55,933 nt of DNA. Source: a virus. Every line of letters begins with the position of its first letter. Positions within the stretch are counted from its first letter, which is position 1. Shown in pieces: positions 15,559-27,300 of this stretch. The DNA is taken from the IMG/VR virus record IMGVR_UViG_3300032331_000244, positions 1-55,933 of that record; one strand, 5' to 3'. Both the position numbers and the translations under genes were made by a program. The notes under the pieces were generated by a model. That model made no database searches, was not told the origin of the DNA, and saw only the letters and a list, made by a program, of their open reading frames with translations.

Positions 15559-18228
15559 ATGGATATTAGAGATATATTAAAATCATTCGACCAATTAACT
15601 GAAGGCGAAAAAACTGTTTCTGATAAAGGTACAGTTCATAAAGCAGGCCCAGGTGGTTACGGAAATAAACATGGATCAGAAGATGTAAAAGATCAGTATG
15701 GTCAACGCATTGGCAAAGCAAGTCTAGCCAAGATGGGAAAAGATGATGCTCCTGCTGCTGTTAAACGTGGCAAAGGTCGTCCCCCAAAGAATGCAGACTC
15801 ATCAGGTGAAGTTAAAAAGTATGATAGTTCAGAATTGAGCAAAGCAATGGGTATGGGTAAAGCACCTAAAGCAACTGGCAAGCCAAGTGTTAAGCATAGC
15901 TTGAAAGAATATTTTGAACAACTGGATTATGCATTGAATGAAGCAGGGTTAGCAGTACAACCAATGCCTGCTACACCGCAACAAAAGCAACAACAAGCAG
16001 TAGCAACAAAGCCATCTTTTATGATTAAAGACCCGGCTAATCCTAATATGCCAGCTATCACTACACAAGACCCAGCAGTAGTTCAAGCAGCTAAGAATGG
16101 TACAATGTCAATGCAAAAGCCAGGCGCTGCTCCAACTGGTCAACCAGCTCCGGGTGCTGCACCCGCTGCAGGGGCAGGATCACAAGTTGCACCAATGAAA
16201 GAAACAGGCGATAATTGGATCAAAGATGCTACAAAAAATAAAGGTGCATTCACTGCTAAAGCAAAATCACATGATATGACTCCTGCTCAGTTTAGAGCAA
16301 AGGTGTTAGCACATAAAGAAGATTATCCTGCTAAGACAGAAAAGCAAGCACAACTTGCTAAGACATTAAGCAAGATGCACGAAGCTGATGCACCACAACA
16401 CTTTGCTCAATCAAGTCCACTAAGCACAGCTAACCGTGATGTATTAGAAAGCAAGAAGGGTGTTAATCCTTTTGCTAAGAAAGATGACAAGACAGCAAAG
16501 AAAGATGACAAGGCTGAAAAGATTGGTAAGAAAGTTACTAAAGATATAGAAAAGGTAGAAGAAGCTGCTAAACCAGACTTCTTAGACATGGACAAAGACG
16601 GTGACAAGAAAGAGCCAATGAAGAAAGCCGTTAAAGATAAAAAGAAAGTGAAAGAAGGTATGGAACATCATTTACAAGCAGCGAGACTTGAAGGTAAGAG
16701 TCATGCACTAAGAAAAATGCCATATAATTGCACACACGATGATATGGAAGAAGCACGTTGCTATCATGACGGATTTAAAGAAGGGCTAGATGAATGCTAT
16801 GGTCAAATGCCTATACTAGGTCGTACAGCAGTTGATGAAAATCCAGTAACTAATAAAATGGCTAGCTATGGTGCTGATGACATGGGTATGGACGAAGGCA
16901 ATGCTTTCACTGCTGGTCTTGCTAAAACACCACATGGTAGTAAATTTAAAGTAGGTGGAAATACATTTACTGACAGAACACGCTATGATTCAAACTTAGA
17001 TGAATTTGCTTTTGAATCATTAGACAAGCAATTGAATTCATTGCTTGAAAGCGAAGAAAAAGTATCAGAAGGCATGACTGTTTCAATCAGTAAAGGTCAA
17101 CAAGGATCTCCTGATTCAGTAAGTGTATCAGCACAAGACGGTGAAGCAGATCAGTTACTATCTATCATCAAATCAGCAGGCATGGGATTGTTTGGCGGTG
17201 ATGAACAAAATGGTTATGGCGCACCACAAGGCTCAACACAAGCTCCTGGTGGCATTGAAGTAGTTGATGATCATGATGGTATGATGGCATTGATGAAGAA
17301 GTTATCTGGTGGTGAGATGCAAAGTGGTGGCGACTACGCAGATGAAGAAGGTTACGGAGAAGAAGGTCATTCACACGAAGGTGAAGAGCCTTGCAATGAA
17401 TGCGGAATGATGGAATGTGGATGTGAGCAACCAGCTGACCAGAGTCATGACGAACAGGGACAACCAGTTATGGGCGAACAAGAATCAGAAGATCAAATGG
17501 CTTACGAAGTAGCTGAAACAAATGCTCCAGATTCCGGTGCTGATAATACTAATGCTGATGTTGCAGGTAATGCAGCAGCTAATAGTGCATTAGCAACAGC
17601 GGACGCAGGTGAAGATGAAGAAGAAGGCGAAGTATATTCAAAACCAGTATCTGAAGATGGCGATGATGAAGCTGAAGCTGAGACAGAAGTAGATGATGCT
17701 GAAAACGTAGCAGAAGGTAATGCAAATGACTCTTGCAAAAAATGTGATTGCAGTCCTTGCAAGTGTGAAACAGTGGCAGAATCATTTTCTAATCTTTACA
17801 AGAAATTAGCATTGTTATCAGAAGAATCAACTAGTGAGAAAGATGACAAAGCAGAAAAAGCCGCCAAGAAAGTCGCTAAAGATATTGAATATGACGAGGG
17901 TCATAAAGGCAAAGATGATGACAAGGCAGAAGAAGCTGGCAAAAAAGTAAAAAAAGACATTGAGTATGATGACAAGAAAGACAAGAAAAAAATAGATGAA
18001 TGGGCTAATGAAGCCGGTAAAAACGGTACAGACGCATCATTTGAAGCCGATATTGATTTTATGACTAAAGTTATCAGTGGTGGATTGAATAAACAAAAAT
18101 CTACCGGTCAAACAACTATCCCAGTTGTTGCGGGTCAAAAATCTCGCATGGGAGTTGATGGTTTAGGTAGTCCAATGAAAGAGTCTACAGATTTGTTAAA
18201 AGACTATTTAAAATTAAGCGGGCTATAA
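15559..18228 (+). CDS. Large disordered, highly charged head-internal/core candidate with metal-binding motifs
   Basis: An 889-residue, low-complexity Lys/Glu/Asp/Ala-rich protein. The start MDIRDILKSFDQLTEG ends in an L-x-E (13-15) followed by Gly, like a prohead-protease site. More such sites occur inside, including LNE 126-128 and VAE 717-719 and 739-741. Other features are a calcium-loop-like D343-x-D345-x-D347-G-D349 with E352, a Cys cluster C612, C615, C620, C622, and a second one C726, C729, C731, C734, C736. There are also three copies of a 'DDKAEKxxKKVxKDIE' repeat (from about residues 316, 762 and 787). This composition suits a scaffold/core or injected internal protein processed in the prohead. 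No enzyme domain was recognised. A strong terminator follows. Confidence 0.55.
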   Translation: MDIRDILKSFDQLTEGEKTVSDKGTVHKAGPGGYGNKHGSEDVKDQYGQRIGKASLAKMGKDDAPAAVKRGKGRPPKNADSSGEVKKYDSSELSKAMGMGKAPKATGKPSVKHSLKEYFEQLDYALNEAGLAVQPMPATPQQKQQQAVATKPSFMIKDPANPNMPAITTQDPAVVQAAKNGTMSMQKPGAAPTGQPAPGAAPAAGAGSQVAPMKETGDNWIKDATKNKGAFTAKAKSHDMTPAQFRAKVLAHKEDYPAKTEKQAQLAKTLSKMHEADAPQHFAQSSPLSTANRDVLESKKGVNPFAKKDDKTAKKDDKAEKIGKKVTKDIEKVEEAAKPDFLDMDKDGDKKEPMKKAVKDKKKVKEGMEHHLQAARLEGKSHALRKMPYNCTHDDMEEARCYHDGFKEGLDECYGQMPILGRTAVDENPVTNKMASYGADDMGMDEGNAFTAGLAKTPHGSKFKVGGNTFTDRTRYDSNLDEFAFESLDKQLNSLLESEEKVSEGMTVSISKGQQGSPDSVSVSAQDGEADQLLSIIKSAGMGLFGGDEQNGYGAPQGSTQAPGGIEVVDDHDGMMALMKKLSGGEMQSGGDYADEEGYGEEGHSHEGEEPCNECGMMECGCEQPADQSHDEQGQPVMGEQESEDQMAYEVAETNAPDSGADNTNADVAGNAAANSALATADAGEDEEEGEVYSKPVSEDGDDEAEAETEVDDAENVAEGNANDSCKKCDCSPCKCETVAESFSNLYKKLALLSEESTSEKDDKAEKAAKKVAKDIEYDEGHKGKDDDKAEEAGKKVKKDIEYDDKKDKKKIDEWANEAGKNGTDASFEADIDFMTKVISGGLNKQKSTGQTTIPVVAGQKSRMGVDGLGSPMKESTDLLKDYLKLSGL

Positions 18229-18244
18229 TAACACCGTACTTTAG

Positions 18245-18272
18245 ATACCCGGCTTAGGTCGGGTATTTTTTT
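18245..18272 (+). terminator. Rho-independent terminator before the first giant fibre
   Basis: ATACCCG (18245-18251) pairs with CGGGTAT (18260-18266) over an 8-nt loop and is followed by a run of T to 18272. It separates the head-protein operon from the fibre operon. Confidence 0.85.
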
Positions 18273-18294
18273 GGGTCACTGTTTCTTTTAAAAC

Positions 18295-18313
18295 GATAAA
18301 TACATTATAAATA
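18295..18313 (+). promoter_or_regulatory. Two tandem late promoters before the first giant fibre
   Basis: GATAAATA (18295-18302) and a perfect TATAAATA (18306-18313) are 3 bp apart. The second would start near 18319, leaving a 7-nt leader and trimming the AGGT ribosome site (18313-18316) off. The first would include it. Confidence 0.65.
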
Positions 18314-18325
18314 GGTAACATTAAC

Positions 18326-21300
18326 ATGTCTCAACAAAATATAGATTTTGGAACATTCCCAGATGATCCAGCAGCAGATGCCATACGAACAGCTTTTAAC
18401 AAAGTACAGAATAACTTTGACCAACTATTTGGTGCGAACGCAAACGCAACTGTAACATCTATTAACAGAACTCCGGGTGCTGGTATAACTGTTAATTATC
18501 CTACGGGTAACGTTGTTGTTTCTGCAAATATTGCATGTGTACAAGTTTCTACTAGTTCTTTAAGTATTGGTCGTGGTAGTAATGGTAGTAGCAGTGCAGT
18601 AATTACTAGTTCTACACAAACATTAATAGTTGATATAGATCCTGATCATGTATATTCTAATACTTTTGCAGACATTAATAACGGTTTAGCTAATTTTAAT
18701 GGTACACTTACAGTAGCTTCAAATGCACAACCAAACGTAACTAGTTTAGGTAATTTGGTACAACTAAATGTAGTTGGTAATGCAAGTTTCACTGGTTCTA
18801 ATGTTTATGTAAGTAATATAGGAAATCTTAAAATAATGGGAGGTTCAGCAGGTAACACTATTGTTACTGACGGACTAGGAAATCTTACTTGGGCAGCAGG
18901 CGGAGGTGGTAGCGGTGGTGCAGGTGGATTAGATACTCAAGTACAGTTTAATAATAATTACGCTTTATATGGTAGTAACAGCTTTTTATGGGATAACTTA
19001 GCTAATGTACTTACTGTAAGCCCGGGCAACATTGTTACAGATAATATAAATGCTAATTACTTCTTTGGTACATTAGCTAACGGTGATAGTAATATATTTG
19101 TAGATATTGATAGCAACATTAGTTTCACTGCTAATAATGTTACTACCATGATTATCACTAAAAATGGTTCTAATATTGCTGGATATGCTAATGTAACTGG
19201 TAATGCTAACGTTGGTAATATAGGTGCGACTCAAGCAATTATTGATACTAGTGCCAACATACCTATAATTCAACAAGGTAATAGTAATGTAACTATTACA
19301 AGTAATTCAAATGTTACTACATATATTACTGGTAATTCAACTGCTAGATTTACTATACATGATAGTGGAATAGTAGCTAACGGAACTGCAAATATTAGTG
19401 GCGCAGTTACAGCGGGCGGTAATATATCAACATACGGCGGTAATGGAACAGTACAAGCAAATAATCATACTGTAACAGGTGCAGCTACAGGTAATGCTAA
19501 TGTTTCTACTGTTACAGGTAATTTAGGTATTCGTGCAATTGCAAGTACTTACACAGATAACTCAGCTGCCGCAAGTGCAACAATAGCTAATTCTGCAATA
19601 CATGCTATTGCACAACCAACACTAGCGGCAGCAAATACTTCAGTAACCTTTACTAATGCATCAACATTATATATTGCAAATAGTCCGGCAGCAGGTACTA
19701 ACTCAACTATTACTAATCCATATTCATTGTATATTGCAAATGGTAGCACTTACTTTGGTGGTGCTAATAATTTCATTTTAGGTAATTTAACAGTACAAGG
19801 TAATGCAACATATTATAACATAGAATCATTCAACGTTGAGGATCCTATTATTTCGTTAGGCGGCGGACCAAACGGCAATGCATTGGTATCTAATGACGGC
19901 AAAGATAGAGGAACTGCATTACAATATTATACAACAGCACCAGTGACTGCGTTTATGGGTTGGGACAACAGTAACGGAGAGTTTGCGTTTGGTAGTAACG
20001 TGGTTCTTGTAAGTGAAGTAGTGTCGTATAATAGTTTAGGTAATGTTCGTGGGTCAGCGTGGATTGGTAATGTAGAGGGGGTAACTGCTAACTTCAGTGG
20101 TAATGTAACATCATTAAATGCTAATTTAGGTAACACTGCAAGTGCTAACTATTTTGTTGGAAGATTTTATGGTACTGCAAATGCAGCTATCATAGCTAAT
20201 ACAGTAGTTGATAATGCTCAACCAAACATCACGAGTGTAGGTACACTAACTAGTTTAGTTGTAACAGGCAACACTACATCAAATAATTTCATTGGTAGGT
20301 TAGCTAATGGTAATAGTAATATCAGCTTAATTGCAGACGGTAATATTAATTTTAATCCTATAGGTAACGCTAACTTACTAGTAGTGACTGGTACTGGAAT
20401 AAATGTTGCAGGTACTGGTAACTTCACTGGCAACCTGTCAGCAGCAGCACATTACGGTCCTTTAGCAAACGGTAATAGTAATGTTCAAATAGCAAGTGCA
20501 AATGGCGATATAACACTAACTGCGGTTGGCAACACAACTATGACAGTTACTGGCACTGGTGCTAATGTAAGTGGAACAGCAAACGTAACTGGTAATGCAA
20601 ATGTAGGTAACTTAGGAACTGATACTGCTGTCATCACTACAGGTAACATAACTACTATCAACAGTGGATTAATGCAAAACGGTAATAGTAATGTTGCTAT
20701 TACAGCTAACGCTAACGTTGCAATTGCAGTAACAGGTGCAAACAGATTAGTTGTAACATCAACTGGTGCAAACATATCAGGAACAGCAAATGTATCCGGT
20801 AATGCTAACACCGGTAACTTGGGTACAACAACACTAGTCGCTACTACTGGTAACATTACTACTATCAACAGTGGATTGATGCAAAATGGTAACAGTAACG
20901 TTACTATTACTGCTAATGCTAATATCTCTCACTTTGTTACTGGTAATGCGACTAGTCAATTAACCGTAACTGCTACTGGTGCTAATATCCCCGGATATGC
21001 TAATATAGTTGGTAATGCTAACACTGGTAACTTGGGTACAACTACACTAGTCGCTACTACTGGTAATATAACTACTATCAATAGCGGTTTAATGCAAAGT
21101 GGTAACAGTAACATTAACCTTACTGCAAATGCAAATATCGCTATTGCAGTTACTGGTGCAAACAGATTGGTTGTCACTTCAACTGGTGCAAACATATCCG
21201 GAACTGCTAACGTTTCTGGTAATGCTAATGTTGGTAATTTGGGAGCAGCACAAGTATTAGCAACTGCTAATATTACCGCACCACAATTAATATCTAATGT

Positions 21301-24300
21301 TGCAATAGGTACTGCCCCGTTAAGCGTACAAAGTACCACCCGTGTTGCTAATTTAAGTGTCGATTACGCTAACGTAAGTGATTTTGGTGTTGTAACTACT
21401 CAAACAACTGGAACTTTCTATCCAATATTTGTTAATGCAAATACAACCGGTAATCTTGCACAAGGAAGTAATGCAAACTTATCATTCAATGCAGCAACTG
21501 GTAATTTGTCTACTACATTGTTAAATGTAACAAGCAATGCTAACGTAGGTAACTTAGGAACTGCTACTGCTATTATTACTACAGGTAATATTACTACTAT
21601 CAACAGCGAGTTATTACAAAGCGGTAATAGTAATGTGTCAATTACTGCTAATGCAAATGTTGCAATTGCAGTAACAGGTGCAAACAGATTAGTTATCACT
21701 TCAACTGGTGCAAACATATCAGGTACTGCTAATGTTTCTGGTAATGCAAACGTAGGTAATATAGGTGCTACCAATGGTGTATTAACTAATTTAACAGTTT
21801 CTGGCAATATTGATAGCACAGGTAATATAAATGCTAATTATATTGTAGGGAATGATGCTTACCAAGGTGGACTAAATATAGTAGGAACGATAGGGGCTGC
21901 GGGTAATGGTCAACCAGGTGGATCAATTGGCATACAAGGTGGTAATGGCAATTCAACAGGGACAACCCTCGGCGGAGTAGTTACTATTTCTGGTGGGTCC
22001 GCTTCTGCAAATGGATCTGGGGGCTATGTAGGCTTAGTAGGTGGCTCGGGCGGAGGCACCGGAGCGTTAATTCAAGCAAACGGCGGATCCTCTATTTATG
22101 CTTTGAACGGTGGAGGTGACTTGTTATTAAGAGGCGGTGCAGGAAGAGGCACTAACACAAACGGCGGTATCATTACTATTACAGGTGGAATAGGAACTGG
22201 TACGGGAACTCCAGGCAATGTTGCAATTCGAGTATCTACTCCAATTGCATCTGGTTCTGCAAATCAAACAGTAGCTAATGTTGCAGTGTTTACTGGTACG
22301 GGTGCAAATATTACTGGTACTGCAAACATAAGTGGCAATGCTAACACAGGTAATTTAGGTACAACAACACTAGTCGCTACTACTATCAATAGTGGATTGA
22401 TGCAAAATGGTAATAGTAATATTACTATTACTGCTAATGCAAATATCTCTCACTTTGTTACTGGTAATGCAACTGCTCAATTTGTAGTTACTGCTACTGG
22501 TGCTAATATTGCAGGTACTGCTAACGTAGTTGGTAATGCTAACGTAGGTAATTTAGGTGCTACACAGGGTATATTCACTACAAGTGCTAACATCCCATTA
22601 ATCAATAGTGGCAATAGTAACATTACATTAACTGCTAACGGAAATGTTTCAACATTCATCACTGGTAATGCAACTGCTCAATTTGTAGTTACTGCTACTG
22701 GTGCTAATATACCGGGTACTGCCAATGTAGTTGGTAATGCTAACGTCGGTAACTTAGGCACTGCTACAGCAATCATCACTACAGGTAATATAACTACTAT
22801 CAATAGCGGGTTATTACAAAATGGTAATAGTAATGTGTCAATTACTGCTAATGCAAATGTTGCAATTGCAGTAACAGGTGCAAACAGATTAGTTTTAACA
22901 TCAACTGGTGCAAATATCACTGGTACTGCTAACGTTTCTGGTAATGCTAACGTAGGTAATATAGGTGCTACCAATGGTGTATTAACTAATTTAACAGTTT
23001 CTGGCAATATCGATAGCACAGGTAATATAAATGCTAATACTATTACAGGCAATAATTCAGCCGGTGGACTGGCTATTACAGGAAAAATAGGAATTGCAGG
23101 TGATTTTGAAATAGGCGGAAATATTGAAGTTTTAGGTGGTAATGGTAACGCAACTGGAAATACAATTGGAGGACCAGTACGAATTGCAGGTGGTTTTGCT
23201 TCTGCTAATGGCATTGGAGGATATGCGGAACTAATAGGAGGTACAAGCGGTGGTCTTGGTGCATCTGTCAGAGCAAGCGGCGGCGGTGGAAATTCCGGTG
23301 GAGGTGAAGGCGGTAACTTAGTAATGAATGCAGGAACAGGAGTTGGAACTGATAAAGCAGGTGGAACTACTGTTATTGCAGGTGGTAAAGGAAGTGGTGC
23401 AGGTGCGCCCGGCAATATAGCTATTCAAGTTTCTACTGCACTAACTACAGGCACAACTACTCAAACTTTATCTAATATTGCAGTGTTTACTAGCACAGGC
23501 GCAAACATAACTGGAACTGCAAACATAAGTGGCAATGCTAACACTGGTAATTTAGGTACAACTACATTAGTTGCTACCACCGGTAATATAACTACTATCA
23601 ATAGCGGGTTATTACAAAATGGTAACAGTAATGTATCAATTACTGCCAATGCTAATATCGCTATTGCAGTAACAGGTGCAAACAGATTAGTTATCACTTC
23701 AACTGGTGCAAACATATCAGGTACTGCTAATGTTTCTGGTAATGCTAATACAGGTAACATTGGTGCAACTCAGGGTATATTTACAACAAGTGCTAACATC
23801 CCATTAATCAATAGTGGCAATAGTAACATTACATTAACTGCTAACGGAAATGTTTCTACATTCATTACAGGTAATGCAACTGCTCAATTAGTTGTTACCG
23901 CTACTGGTGCCAACATACCGGGTACTGCTAATGTAGTTGGTAATGCTAATGTAGGTAATTTAGGTACAAACACTGCTATCATAACAACTGGCAATATAAC
24001 TACTATCAATAGTGGGTTAATGCAAAATGGCAATAGTAACATAAGTATCACAGCTAATGCAAATATTTCACACTTTGTTACTGGAAATACAACAAGTCAA
24101 TTGACTGTGACATCGACTGGTGCTAACATACCGGGAACTGCTAACGTAGTAGGTAATGCTAACGTCGGTAACTTAGGTACGGCAACTGCTGTTATTACTA
24201 CTGGTAATATAACTACAATCAATAGCGGGTTATTACAAAATGGTAATAGTAATGTGTCAATTATTGCAAATGCAAATGTTGCAATTGCAGTAACAGGTGC

Positions 24301-27300
24301 AAATAGACTAGTTGTTACTTCGACTGGTGCAAATATATCCGGATATGCTAATATATCCGGTAATGTTAACGCTGGAAATATTGAAGTTAGTGGAAATTTT
24401 GCTGTTGGTGTTGCTGCAACCGGATACGGAACAAACTTTGCGGTAAATACAGCAGGCGGAAATACTCCAACTATTGGTGATTTCAACAACATTGCCAACA
24501 ATACAGGACTGTACTTTAGAACTTCTGGAATAGCTAATATTCAAATTACAGGAGGTGGTTCTTTTGGATTAATTGATAACACCGGCAGTAATACATTCTT
24601 CACTGCAAATGCTGCTAGAGTTACAATACCTTCAGGCACTGCTGCAACTAGCACCACATCAGGTGCATTACAAGTAACCGGTGGCGCTGGTATAAGCGGT
24701 AACTTATATGCAGGTGGAAATATAACAACTACTGGTGCTAATGGTACCGTCACAGCAAATAATCACACTGCCACTGGTGCAGCAACTGGTAATGCTAACG
24801 TATCGACTGTAACAGGTAACTTAGGTATTCGTGCAATATCAAGTACATACACAGATAACTCAGCAGCAGCAAGTGCAACTATAGCTAATTCTGCAATACA
24901 CGCTATTGCACAGCCAACATTAGCAGCAGCAAATACAGCCGCTACATATACTAATGCAGCAACATTCTTTATTGCTGGTGCACCTTTACGTGGTACAAAT
25001 GCTACAATAACTAATCCATATTCGTTATACGTAGGGAATGGAACAAGTTTCTTTAGCGGTTCTATAAAAACGTATGGTTTGCAATCTACTGGACTTGGAA
25101 CTCCTGTTCTAGCTACTCTTGCACCTTCCACTACAGGTGGATCGTTGGCTACAAATATTTACTATTTCCGAATAGTTGCAACTGATGGAATAGGCGGGTT
25201 CTCATTACCAACCGGTGAACAAAGCGCATCGGTAACCGGCCCAACAGGTTCAGTTAGTGTTAATATTCAACCACTAGCTGGTGCAGTTTCATATCAAATA
25301 TGGTTCTCAACAACGTCAGGTGTACAAACAACGTATTTCACGATGACTGATTATGCAACCCAGGGAGGGGGACAGTGGTCATATAATTTCACCACAACTA
25401 CTGGTGCAACAGTAGGTACTTTACCCGATATCAATACAACTGGCAAAATAACTACACCTATTTTAACAGCTAGTACCGGTGTATTGTCCAACACATCCGT
25501 CCCGGCGTTAAATATAACTCAACAATGGGTAAACACATCTACCACATTCACTGCTATATTAGCAAATATAACTGACTCTACATCTGCTGCAAGTTCATTA
25601 TTAATGGATTTACAAGTTGGCGGTACAAGTAAATTTAAAGTTGATAAAACTGGTTCTGCTACATTTGGTAATGTATTGACAGGTAATGGTTCAGGATTAA
25701 GTGCAATAGCAGGTGCAAATGTAACTGGTACTGTACCTAATGCAACCAGCGCAACAAATGCGTCAGCATTATTACAGAATACATCTACTGCTACTACAGT
25801 ATATCCAACATTTACTACTTCAAGTGCAAATGGCAATGCATCTGCGGTAATTAATACAAGTATTAGTGCTAATTTATCAAATGGAGCAATAATAGCTACT
25901 ACATTTGTTGGTAATATCTCAGGTAATCTTACTGGTGGTATATTAGCTAATGGAAATAGTAATGTAAGTATTCCTGCTGCTAATGGAAACGTTAACATAT
26001 CAGCAATAGGTGTTGCTAATGTATTGATTGTCACTGGTACTGGAGCTAATATAACTGGCACAGCAAATGTTAGTGGTAATGCTAACACTGGTAACTTAGG
26101 CACAACAACATTAGTGGCTACTACTGGTAACATCACTACTATCAATAGTGGATTGATGCAAAATGGTAATAGTAATATTACTATAACAGCCAATGCAAAT
26201 ATTTCACACTTTGTTACTGGAAATACAACAAGTCAATTGACTGTGACAGCGACTGGAGCTAACATACCGGGTACAGCGAACGTTGTTGGTAATGCTAATG
26301 TAGGTAATTTAGGTACAGCACAAGTATTAGCAAGTGCTAATGTAACTAGTCCTCAGTTCATATCTAACATAGCAACTGCAACTGGTGCTCCGTTTAGTGT
26401 ACAAAGTACAAATCGTGTAGCAAATCTAAATGTTGCGTATGCAAATGTTGCAGATTTTGGTGTAGTAACAACACAAAATACTGGTACTTATTATCCAGTA
26501 TTTGTAAATGCAAATACTACTGGAAATTATGCTCACGCAAGTAATACATTGATTAGTGCTAACTTAGCGAATGGTGCTATTACCGCAACAACATTTGTTG
26601 GAGCACTATCAGGTGCAGCAACAAGTGCAACTACAGCAGGTAGTGCAACTACAGCAGGTACTGTAACAACAAATGCTCAACCAAATATCACAAGTACAGG
26701 TACACTAACAAGTGTTACAACTAGTGGCAACTTAGCTTTCATTTCAACTGGACAACGTATATTTGGTGAATTTAGTACTGCTACCCACACAAGTAGAACC
26801 TTATTTCAAACTATCACAGCCAATAGTAGTACTATTGTTGGCGTAATTCCACAAGGAACAGGAACAGTAGGACAGTTAAATCTCTATAACAACTCTGACG
26901 CCGGGAATGCTAGCATACTATCAACACTTACAGTAGCTACTGAAACATCAATTCGTTCTGGCAATGTTGGCACTGGTACATATTTGCCAATGACCTTCTA
27001 CACAAGTGGTAGCGAACGTATGCGTATTGACACTGGTGGTAATGTAGGTATTGGTGGCACTATACCCGCAAGCAATCCAAAATTGAGTATGTATGGTGGC
27101 ATTCGTTTCTTGTCGCAAGAAGCAGCAGCGAATACTTATACAGGTATTGGAAGTATTGTAGCAGACACGGTAAGTATCAGCACTTCGGGTAGCGAACGTA
27201 TGCGTGTTGATACCGGCGGCAACGTGGGGATTGGTACTTCGTCGCCAAGCTCCAAGCTAAATGTTAACAATGGGTTCTTGCAAATAGACATTGCAGGTGT

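Noticed and set aside
22678-23415. Long minus-strand open frames (Pro/Leu/Val-rich) under the giant fibre genes, including 22678-23415, 25519-26193 and 32546-33370
   Set aside because: They arise because GGT/AAT/GCT-rich repeats read backwards give few stops. They repeat whenever the plus-strand repeat occurs, lack ribosome sites, and their composition mirrors the sense repeat.
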